Source of the DNA: Actinomortierella ambigua | Taxonomy: Eukaryota > Mortierellomycota > Mortierellomycetes > Mortierellales > Mortierellaceae | NCBI GenBank assembly: GCA_016098155.1 | Contig: JAAAJB010000019.1 | Span: 57,486 to 121,485 of the forward strand | Length of the DNA stretch: 64,000 nucleotides | Direction: 5' to 3' | Part shown: in pieces, positions 11,501 through 21,865 of the stretch | Layout: the number at the start of each line of letters is the position of its first letter | How positions within the stretch are numbered: the first letter of the stretch is position 1 | Notes under the pieces: generated by a model | Told to the model about the DNA's origin: nothing | What the model saw: the letters and a program-made list of their open reading frames with translations, nothing else | The model's database searches: none | Position numbers and translations under genes: made by a program

Positions 11501-14500
11501 CGTCCACTTCCACGATTATCCATCAAGCGCAGGGCAGACCCGAGTACGAGGCAATGTCGTCCCTCTAGAAAAGAAGGGTAGCGCGCGCGCGGATGTTAGG
11601 CCGGCCCACATTCCCAACTGGCCCACACGCCGAATCGACTGCAGGAACACAACCGAGAATTGCTTCCAAAGTATCCGTCTTCTGGCTCTAGCCTACTCCA
11701 TTGTCTCGTCTGGATACGAGATCACTCAGGATACTGGGCTGCATGACACGAGTCACGCAGCTCACGCTTTGGCCATCCTCAATTTCGTCAACAACCATAT
11801 CAACCACACCAACTACACCGAGCGATTACTTATCTCAACCCTGCATGGAAGCTTCTGGCAACCACCCAAGGAGAAGAAGCTGGTCACCCTCTGGACTCAC
11901 TTACTCACGGCACAGCACCTGCCAGGACTCTGCACCAAACTCATCACGGATCTCCTTGAAAAGGACGATTGTGCCTGGATCCCTCGCAAGTACGAATCTA
12001 TCAATCCGATCTTGGCTGCCATCGAGCGCAAGAACTCGACGGTCGTGGAAGCCTTTATCGATTTCTGTGTCCGCATGACGGCAGGAAACCACCCGGCGTA
12101 TATGCTCCCAGTCGTTCAGTCCTTCCAGAATCTTTCAATGCTCTACCCAGATATCCTCAAAAATCTGCTGAAGAACTCGTCCTACATCCCAGCGCAGAGT
12201 ATGGATTTTAACAAGGCCCATGTGACCATCTCTGGCTTTAATTGGAGACAACTCGTTGGTCGTCCCAAGCCCAGTATGCTGGAGCAGTATGCGTTCCCTG
12301 TCTTCAGTCACCATCTGGTCGTTTTGCCTGCGTCGACGGACCTCAGCGCGAGAATCGAAGCCTATCCCAAACCAAATGGCAGTCCTCAAACAACTTTGGC
12401 ACCTACCCCAACGAGAGCAAAAACGGCAAAAACGGATGTGGCCAAAGGGTCAGTCACCATGGCATCGACAGATGAACAGAATGTTGAAGTACCGTACGAC
12501 AACAGGATCTACGTGGCGCCCTTCCCACGCCTGTCGATGTATGGCACTGATGTCAATACAGGCCAGAACAGGGGACAGTCGCAGTTTTCGCACATGGCTG
12601 GAAAGGATTTCTTTGATAATCCAGCCATGATGGCTGTCCTTCGGTTCAAGGTAAGAAGGCGATTCTCTCGTTTCAATGGTAAACCAAAAAAAAATGAGTG
12701 AATGGGAGAAGCATGCGGACTAACCTCCTGTCTGTTGGAAAACGACCGCATTTTGTTTCTGTATTTTCTTCCTTGAATAGTGGTGGATGTATGGCTTCTG
12801 GTACTGGCTGATTCGATTCGTGTTCCTCCTCCTCTTCTATGGAATCTTTGTCGCCGTTACAATTCAACAAATGGAGTCCGCTGTCAACCTCAACGAGGAG
12901 GGACGCACGCCTAGCGACATGTTGAAGGGCCGATATATGGATCCTCATCCTTGGAGAGGCCTCATTGCCTTCGATATATTCCTTGGAGCAGTGTTTCTCT
13001 TCCTGGAATTGTTTCAGCTTCACACAGAAGGATTCTGGCTCTATGTCATGTAAGTCTTTACTCGCCCCTAGTGAATCGCATGTTTCTCTCGAGTCACACG
13101 GATAGAATGGATAGTTGTCGAGCTTCATATCTGTTACTATTTTTGCTCTTGGTTTCATCCTTCTAGGTCTCTCTTCAACTGGGTGGATGTCCTCTCTATC
13201 ATGATTACTATGGCATGCCAGATGTGGGTTTTGGTGAACTGTGTCATGACGATCGAAGAAGGTGGAGCAAGTGGACCAGATCGTATTCCCTTAATTTGGT
13301 TGGCCATTATAGCGATGTATCTTCACCTGGTAAGAGCCCTATTCTTTCGTTCGTTATTACTACTCGCCTTCCTATTAGCCTTTCTACTTGTGTTTATAAT
13401 TGGAGAGCAGACGTGTTTCCCTAGTCCGGTTTCAATTTTGTCACTGACAGTATCGTTTCTTTTTGCTTGCTCTCTAGTTGTTTGAACTGCGTGTATACCA
13501 ACCGCTCGGAATTATTGTGAACATCATTATCCGCATCACCCGCCGCATTGCTTGGTTTTTCATCATTTTTGCTGTCATGATTATCGGCTTTACGCACGCG
13601 CTGATCCACGTACTGTACACAACCGAGCCGGAATGCGAGCCTGACGCAAATGGAGACGTCCCTGGAAATATTGGGGATTGCACTACGAAGTTGAAGCCCA
13701 CAACAGAATATCCAGAAGGTTTCTTCCAAGGCATCTCCGCCACACTGTTCTTCCTGGTAAGATTCAAAGATTGACCTTTTTTTTCTTGCTTTGCTAGAAA
13801 TGACGAGATTAGTTATGGAATACGCGAGAAAGCTGACATTGCTCTTCGTGAACGTGGTTATTTTCCTGGCTCTTTTATACGATGAACTAGGCTGGACGAT
13901 ACGATTTTGTGTCGGACAACTTTGCAACGAGCGATTTTGCGTTCCATCTCATTATGATTATCTTCTACTTCTTTACCGGACTTGTTCTGCTCAATGTTCT
14001 TATTGGTAAGCGCTGAATTCTAACGAAAGTAGCATGGGACCGAAAGCCTTGATTCGCATTTTGAATGGCCTTTTCTTTCAACGTCGAGTGCGGACGAAAT
14101 GTAATTGACCAGATCTGTACTTTGTTTATTGTTCTTTTGGCCATGCCCTATATTAGCCTTGATGAACGACGCCTACAACCAATGTAGCGAGGAAGGACAA
14201 CTTGCATGGCTGAAGCAGTGGTCCAAGGTACTGGATGAGGTGGAGATGATTTTCCTGAGGCATTTCCAGACGAAGCGATTGCGTCATTTGTTCCCAGACT
14301 ACATCTACTATGCGGCTCCGATCCAGGATGCTGAGACGCATCGTGCTCAGCTGGTGATTACCGAAAAGGCCAGTTTATCGAGCGAAAACCGCTTTATGTA
14401 CGAGACTACTGCTCGTCAAGGTGGTGATGTGAAGAAGAAGATCGACATGCTGGAAGACCAACTGAAGCGGCAAACAGCAATGCTACAAGCTCTGATGGAG

Positions 14501-14575
14501 TGCACAGATGGTGTAAGAAGGAGGAGTCTCTCGTACTCATCTTCGAATACTGTCTCTCCGCCAGTGACTCAGTAG
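8559..14575 (+). CDS. Channel copy A: propeller - helical repeat - TRP-like ion channel protein (9 exons)
   Basis: Exons: 8559-8784, 8892-9269, 9369-9551, 9784-12650, 12781-13049, 13167-13329, 13478-13756, 13891-14005, 14157-14575, giving 1632 residues. Residues about 260-870 carry WD40/propeller-like blades (for example DGNYLAALRLLTDTIVVHVW and TGDRFVVYATRTIQVWGLP). An ankyrin-like helical stretch follows (INPILAAIERKNSTVVEAF). The channel starts exactly at exon 5: S1 1219-1248, S2 1279-1298, S3 1309-1336, S4 from 1350, S5 1386-1409. The turret has Cys1415 and Cys1430, the pore helix and filter read SATLFFLAGRYDF, and S6 reads LLNVLIALMND, close to the TRPV-type S6 ending. The tail ends in a predicted coiled coil (VKKKIDMLEDQLKRQTAMLQ). 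It is probably a cation channel gated from the cytosol, in plasma or vacuolar membrane. Ligand and ion are unknown. Confidence 0.82.
9611..9741 (+). repeat. CA-rich micro/minisatellite in intron 3 of channel copy A
   Basis: The intron between 9552 and 9783 is largely (CA)n interspersed with CT and CG. From about 9682 it becomes about four copies of the 14-mer CACACTCACACTCG. The same intron in copies B, C and D keeps only a short CA-rich remnant (about 16335-16358, 22939-22962, 29779-29797), so the tract has expanded in copy A or shrunk in the others. Both splice sites of the intron remain intact. Confidence 0.9.
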
Positions 14576-15278
14576 TTGTCGACTTTTTCGGGAGGAAAGA
14601 GGAGGAGGTTGAGGCGGCTTTGAAGGGCGCTTCGTATCTATCTTATTGTAGCTATTTATTATATTTATTTTCAATGTTATATGTATTTACCAGACAGCTT
14701 TGCTATCAATTCGATCGACGCAGTGCTAAAATATCACAACTCGTGACGAAGTTCAAGAACTCTTCGACTCTGAGTCCTCCTCTTCCTCACTATACTCATT
14801 ATGTGGGAAGGAGCGGCTCTTCTTACAGTTGCGCGCATCTTGGCTACGAAATCGTCTACACCAAACCAAACAGGTTGATGTAAAACTCTACCATACTGTA
14901 TTACGCGACGCTAGAAGAGTACCTCGTTATGTTTTGTCGTCAATCATGTTTCTATTCTCCAAGTGCTTGCACCAAACATGATTTTTCCTCTAGTGGTTGA
15001 AGAGGAAGAGCACCAACGCAGGCAGTGACCTGTGTACCTTGGTTGTTTATGGTGTTACTGTACGGAGTGTGCCTGTCGAGAATTTCCAGTGGCCTTCATC
15101 TTGCATTGTACCCTACATCTCCGCGGGAATAAGTTAGAGTTGGACGCAAACATCTCTGCAGGGAGCAAGGGATGAAAAAGGCCTAGACAAGGAACGACCA
15201 CCATCGAGTTAGCAGAGAAACGCCCTCGTTCCCATTGCATCCTCATCTCTCGCCATTCACCAATTCCATCACACTCAA
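14576..15278. other. Intergenic region between channel copies A and B
   Basis: No gene is recognised. The first part is the 3' untranslated/terminator side of copy A and is A/T-rich around 14640-14690. From about 15066 onward the sequence aligns with the region upstream of copy C and serves as the copy B promoter and leader. Confidence 0.6.
15066..15278 (+). promoter_or_regulatory. Conserved upstream block of channel copy B
   Basis: About 210 bases before the copy B start align with 21649-21865 before copy C. Shared stretches include GTCGAGAATTTCCAGT, TTCATCTTGCAT, ATCTCCGCGGGA, GCAGGGAGCAAGGGATGAAA and the bases ending CTCAAATGGACC at the start codon. It is a duplicated promoter plus 5' leader, with CCGCGG at its centre. 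Transcription start and bound factors cannot be read from the sequence. Confidence 0.6.
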
Positions 15279-18200
15279 ATGGACCTATTCGACATCAATG
15301 ACCTCGACGACCCTGACGAGACCCCATATCGTGAACCCGATTGGTGGAACCAGTCTACTATCCCCCTGTATCTGGACGCTCGAGTGGAAGACCTTGAGTT
15401 TCTTATAAGCGTACAGGACCACCAAAACACTGATGACTATTACACCCAGAGTGTCTCAACAATGAGGCCCACACTCGCCCCTGCTATTCGTAAAGGTAAG
15501 AAGTGAGGATATCAGCAACGGTTCTCACCTAAACTATCTCCGGCCTCTTCACTAACCCCCCCCCTTTTTTTTTCTTGCCTCTGGTTCGTTCAACCTGTCA
15601 GTGCAAGAGAGGTTATTTGTCGTGCCAAAGCCTGGGATAGAAAAGTCCCTCTTTGGTATCGAGCTTCCGAAACCTCCTACCAATCCAGCACCAGGTCTTG
15701 AAGAAGCAGTGACTCGGCCGCCGCCAGAGAGCCTCTATGGCTACTTCGAACCAAGTGTGACAGTAAGCTCTGAAACCAGCAACGACCTCGAGTCAAGAGA
15801 TTGTCCAGAACTCGTTGCCAACTTCAAACCCATCGCAGCCGGGCTCTACAATCTGCTCCTGAGGGTAAAGGCTGATGGACCGACCTCAGTCCATCTGAAC
15901 ATGCGTGTCAAGATCAAGTATGAAGCTGAGTATGGACATTGCGACACTGTCTATTCACGGTTCTCCAAGGATTCCACAGGTATAAAGAGTAGTGTTGTCA
16001 TCTTGGCTTCTCTCGTGTCCATTTCTCTCCGCTGCTGTTGCTCACTATTGTGTTGTTGCTTTAATTGACAATCAACAGTGACTGAACAAGGCTGGCACTA
16101 CCTGGTGGCCGAGAACCAGATTGAGGTTCGACCACACAAAGAAAACGCCTGGGTCAATATTCGCATCATGCGCAATGAGAAATCCGACCATCCTTTCGTG
16201 GGAAAGCTTTGGACCAGGTCGGTTGAACTCGTGCCTTTCGGGCATGATCCTATCGACAAAGGTATGTCATTGAGATTTAAAAGCGGTGTGAAATTTATCT
16301 TTGATCTTCTTCACCATTCATGCATACTCACAAACTTACACACACACGCACACATGCACTCAATCACACCTCCTGTAGATGCTAAATGTTTATCAACCCG
16401 AGTGACTGTGCCAGACTGCATCTTAACCACCAATCGCGTGGCCGAAAAAGGAGTCATTATTCGGTTGGCACATTCAAAATGCGGCAATTATTTGGCTGCA
16501 CTCAGGTTACTTACCGATACCATTGTGGTCCATGTCTGGCCAAAACCCGATCTTATATCCAAAGATGTCAGTGAGAAGGATGTGTCCAGTCTCGGGGCTT
16601 CCTTCACCATTGACTGGAGAACAGCGACCAAGACTCAGCCTGGAGAGAACGCCAGCATCTACGATATCTCACTAGGCCTGGCGATCTCTGCTACTGGAGA
16701 CCAGATTGCTGTCTACCAGATGCCGCGGATCGGAGACTGGCAAGATGGAATGGAGGTGCCAACGGCGAGGCTCGGTTTTCATCTCTTCCGCAACCCTCTC
16801 GCGGACAAGGAGACCTCGGTCTCTGTGCCTGGTGAACCGCAGATGATGTCCGAGAATGGACCCGTGCAGCCCGACCAATCCATGTTGACACGCCTTGAGA
16901 CCTCAATTACTCTTAAGAATGCCGTCGGATATGCGACATATGTTGGACAGTACGAGGATGACAGTGGGAAACTATCTCCGGCCAAGTTCATCTTCTGCAA
17001 TGGGCTCTACCTCGATGTCTATGAGGTAAATTCCTATGGTCTCATACCATCGCACACGATCAGTCTCGAAGGTCTCACACCAACTATTTCGCGACGATTT
17101 GCATGCGAGATGACGATGGACTCTATTTGCGAGAACATTTTCCTGTGGGTCGAAGACGGCGGTCGATACTGCTCGACTTGGGACTTGTCCAATGGCTCTG
17201 CTATAACCCGTCTTGATACCAGTCGCTGGCGCTACGACAACATCAATAGTGAGACCATGAGTTTTGCTTGCAGCCAAAACATTATGGCCATTGTCGGCTT
17301 CGACAATTCCATTGCGACATTCTACGCCGACTCTGGAATTGAGATTAGTCGACGGCGATTCATGAACAGACGGGTTAAATATATTGGCTTCGCATCCAAC
17401 CAGTCGACAGAGCTATTTGTTGTAATCCGTGAGCGCTCAGAGGAGGACTTTTCATCCATCACTCTGGACCCCTTCCAACTTGACATTGAGTTCAGCGCGC
17501 CGACAATAACCATTCCAACCTATTCGACTATTTTTTGCCACTTGGGACAACGGCTGTGGACGGGCAAGGAGATTGGTGTTGTGTGCCAGCCGGATGTCAG
17601 TAACATCAACCTTTATCCTATCGAGGAACCAAGCACAGATGATGGTCAAGTGGGTCAAAGACGCGTTAGTCTGTTGATGCCACGCTGTATCACAACATCC
17701 AACAATGTCCACTACGAAATCACGATAAGTAGTGTCAGTGTGGAAGACACACCTATCGGAGGCGTAGAGCCCAGCGAGCGACTAGTAGAGATCTGGAAAA
17801 TTTCAGAGAACCCACCGACAGAATCGACAGAGCGTACCCTCGTCTTCTCGTTTGTTCCTGAGCCATGGGAGCAACGAGCACCATCTCATGGCTTCTTTCT
17901 GCCCACAGGTGACCGTTTCGTGGTTTATGCCACCAGAACAATCCAGGTCTGGGGTCTACCAGTGGACAAGGAGCCATGCAAGCTGCTGTACTTTTGGAGC
18001 ATGTTCCAACCGCGGCCGACGGTGCAGCGCAACAAGACAGAGATGGAGCTTGTCCTTATCGACCATAAACGACTCATTAACATTTTCTTCCACGAATATT
18101 CATCAACCGCTGGGAAGACTCGGGTACGAGCGAATGTTGTTCCTCAGGAAAAGAGGGGCATCCGCGCGGAAATCAGACAAGTCCACATTCCGAACTGGCC

Positions 18201-21073
18201 CATACGCCGAGTCGACCGCAGGAAAACAACTGAGGATTGCTTCCAAAGTATCCGTCTTCTGGCTCTAGCATACACCATTGTCTCTTCCGGGTATGATGTC
18301 ACTCAAGATGTTGGCCTTCGCAACTCGAACCATGAAGTCCATGCCTCGGCCATCCTCAATTTCGTCAACCACCATATCAATCACACGATCTACAGCGAGC
18401 AATTGCCTATGCAAACATTTCGTGGCAACTTCTGGCAACCACCCACGGAGAATTCGGTCACCCTATGGACTTACTTTCTCGCGGAACGGCACCTGCCCGT
18501 CCTTTGTACCAAGCTTATAACGGATCTTCTCAACATGGACGACTGTGCCTGGATTCCTCGCAAGAACGAGCCCATGAGTCCGATCTTGGCAATCATTGAG
18601 CGTAAAAACTTGGCGTTCACGGAGGCCTTTATCTACTTTTGTGTCCGTAGGACGATTGAATGCAACCCGGCGTACATGTTTCCAGTCGTCCAGTCCTTCC
18701 AGATTCTGTCACTGCTCTACCCAGACATCATCAGCAACATTCTCGAGATGCTATCCTATGTCCCTGCGCAGAGCTTGGACCTCAACAAGAGCCATGTGAC
18801 CTTCTCGGATTTTGACTGGCGAAAGTTCTTTGGTCGTTCGAAGTCCCGTAAGCTCAAGGAGTACGCCTTCTCTGTATTTATTCGACATCTTACCGTCTTG
18901 CCGCCATCAGTGAGCCGTAACTCAATAATCAAAACGTATCCAAAACCAGGCAGTTTTGTATTGACCCCTATTGCAGCCGATCTGGCCAGATCAATGTCTG
19001 AGACGGCAAAAGTATCTGTCGCAATGACAACAATCGACGACCAGAATGTAGAGGTGCCACACGATACCAAGATTTTCGTAGCGCCCTTCCCCCGCTTGTC
19101 GATGTGCGGCATCGATGTGAATACAGGCCGAAGCATGGGACAGTCGCAGTTTTCGTGCTTGGCCGGAAGGGATTTCTTTGATAATCCAGCCATGATGGCT
19201 GTCCTCCGATTCAAGGTAATAACGAGATCTTTTTGCTGCAATGGTGACGCGATATAAAAAAAACGAATGAATGCATGGGAATAGCATAAGGACTGACTTA
19301 CTTTCTACTGGTTAAAACGACCACTTGTATCCCTGTATTTCTTTCTTCCAGTGGTGGATGTATGGCTTCTGGTACTGGTTGATCCGATTCATGTTCCTCG
19401 TGTTCTTCTATGGAATTTTTGTCGCCGTGACAATTCAACAAATAGAGTCTTCTGTCAACCTAAACACGGAGGGACGCACACCTAGCGACGTGTTGAAGGG
19501 CCGATATATGGATCCCTATCCTTGGAGAGGCCTCATTGCCTTTGATCTCTTCCTTGGAGCAGTAGTACTCGTCCTAGAGTTGCTGCAGCTCCGGGTAGAA
19601 GGGTTTTGGCCCTACCTCACGTACGTCTTTATCTCACCCATCGGGTCATTTGTTATCCTTGCCTTCCTCCCCTTTGTCGAAATGGTTAGTAGCACGGCTT
19701 CCTATTTGCTACCCATTTAACTTTAACATATGGTTGTCCTGTCTTACCCATAGGTCTATCTTCAATTGGGTAGATGCAGTCTCCATCGTGCTCACCATGA
19801 CGTGCCAGACGTGGGTTTTGATGAACTGTGTCATGACGACTGAAGAAAGGAAAGAGGAAGGGCCAGATCGCATTCCCCTGGTTTGGTTAGCCATTATAGC
19901 GATGTACCTTCACTTGGTAAGGATCGTTTGTCCTCGAAGTTTAGAACATGTCACATTACTTCCGACTGGTCATCTCTAAAACTTTCCGTTCATCTGTTCT
20001 TTAGCTGTTCGAGCTTCGTGTGTACCAGCCGCTCGGAATAATTGTGAACATCATTATCCGCATCATGCGCCGCATTGCTTGGTTTTTCATCATTTTTGCT
20101 ATCATGATCATCGGCTTCACGCATGCGTTGGTCCATATCCTGTACACATCCAAGCCGGAGTGCGAGCCTGACGAAAACGGCAAGGTCCCGGACAAAATTG
20201 TGGATTGTAAAACAAAGTTGAAGGCTGAGACAGAATATCCGGATCAATTCTTCCAAGGCATCTCTGGCACGCTGTTCTTCCTGGTAAGATTCAAAGCCGG
20301 GTCATGGTTTTTGCTTAGCCTACAAGGGATGTGTATTAGTCAAACAGAACGCGACAAAGCTGACGTCTTTTTGCACGCATGTGTATGTATTTTTGAATCG
20401 ACAATGTATGAAATTAGGCTGGGCGATACGATTTTGTTGGGAACAACTTTGGATCAAATGACTATGCGTTCCATCTCACCATGATCATCTTCTACTTCTT
20501 CACCGGACTTGTTCTGCTCAATGTCCTTATTGGTAAGTACTGAGTTTCTAATGAAGATGGCGTGTGTCCAACTACCCCTGCTCGCAGACTGAACACTTTC
20601 CACTTGAAATTTCGTGAGCGGATGAAATGAAACTAACAAAATTTACGCCTTTGGTTGAAATTTGGTTGTACCTTGATTTAGCCCTGATGAACGACGCCTA
20701 CAACCAGTGTGGTCAAGAAGGTCAGCTCGCATGGCTGAAGCAGTGGTCCAAGATTCTGGATGAGGTCGAGACGATCTTCCTGAGACACTTCCAGGCGAAG
20801 CGATTACGCCACCTGCTCCCAGATTACATCTATTATGCGGCTCCTATCAAAGTTGCCGAGGCGTATCGTGCGCAGTTGACTGTTTCAGAAGAGGCCACTC
20901 TGTCAAGCGAAACCCGCCTTGCATGCGAGACTGATGCTCGCCAAGATGGCGACATGAAGAAGAAGATTGACATACTGGAGGAGCAGCAAAGGCGACAGAC
21001 GGCCATGCTAGAAGCCCTGTTGGACTACCCGCCTGGGAGGAGAAAGAGGAGAGGTTCGTGCTCTCTTTTTTAG
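15279..21073 (+). CDS. Channel copy B: propeller - helical repeat - TRP-like ion channel protein (9 exons)
   Basis: Exons: 15279-15495, 15602-15979, 16079-16261, 16379-19215, 19352-19620, 19754-19916, 20005-20283, 20418-20532, 20682-21073, giving 1610 residues. It is a tandem paralogue of copy A with the same intron positions and phases. The N-terminal acidic leader (MDLFDINDLDDPDETPYREP) precedes a WD40-like propeller, an ankyrin-like helical region (MSPILAIIERKNLAFTEAF) and six membrane helices. The pore keeps AGRYDF, here followed by VGNNFGSNDYAFHL, and two turret cysteines (KPECEPDENG ... VDCKTK). S6 ends LLNVLIALMNDAYNQ. The tail keeps the coiled coil (MKKKIDILEEQQRRQTAML) and then a basic end. 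The propeller section 17732-18010 nearly matches copy C at the DNA level, suggesting gene conversion. The frame is open throughout with no sign of decay. Confidence 0.82.
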
Positions 21074-21865
21074 TTTGGATGTGTACTTTCTCTATGTCAG
21101 CTTGTGAGTAGTCATCGAACAGGTTTGATCTACTATTTTATAAATTCGGAAACACCATACCAGATATATATAACGACGCAGGACCCTTTCGTGCTTATTC
21201 AGGCCATGTGTACCAGTTGGATAAACAACCATGGAATTGCCTGGTACTATATTACGATTGCTTGATTCACATTTAGCATTACCATGTTGATAGAGTCGCC
21301 GAAAGCTAGAAGCTCGGTATACTTGGCAGCGTCACAGTGCAAATAGGTGGTATCGGAGAGTAGCCAGGTGGAAATTTTCTGTGTTACCCAGGCAGACTGA
21401 TCAGTATCCGGAATGGAGACCATGGTAGAAAACGAAAATAGAGAGAATTACACGGCTTTAACTAACCATTAACTGGAGAGGTGTGCTTAACGCGTTATCG
21501 CATGCTTGGAGCCTGCTTGATGGAGACAGGTAATTAGTTCTCGAATTGACTTATCTACGGTCGCATAATGGAAGCAATGTCATGGGTACCTTGAGTGTTT
21601 ATGGCGAAGTTAGCTCTGTTGTGTTCTTGTACATTGCTTTCACTGCACGAAGTGCGCTTGTCGAGAATTTCCAGTAGCTTTCATCTTGCATGGCCTTCCA
21701 TCTCCGCGGGAGTAGGTTAGAGTTGGGCGCAAACATTTATGCAGGGAGCAAGGGATGAAAATGGCCAAGTAGACAGGAAACTGACCACCATCGAGTCAGT
21801 GGAGAAACGCTCTCATTCTCATTGCATCCCCATCTCTCACCATTCATCATTTCCATCAGACTCAA
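21074..21865. other. Intergenic region between channel copies B and C
   Basis: This 792-base stretch has no recognisable gene. The first 500 bases are unremarkable A/T-leaning sequence holding the 3' end of copy B. The last about 215 bases are the conserved promoter/leader block also found before copy B. Confidence 0.6.
21649..21865 (+). promoter_or_regulatory. Conserved upstream block of channel copy C
   Basis: This is the homologue of 15066-15278 upstream of copy B, with the same order of short identical stretches, including TCTCCGCGGGAGTAGGTTAG at 21701-21720. The block ends at the start codon of copy C. It implies that the duplication unit included the promoter, so copies B and C may share control. 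Confidence 0.6.

Noticed and set aside
9411..12701. Single 1096-codon frame running through intron 3 of channel copy A
   Set aside because: The part before 9784 is in a different frame from exon 3 and translates the CA repeat into His/Thr runs. Copies B-D show a spliced intron at the same place.
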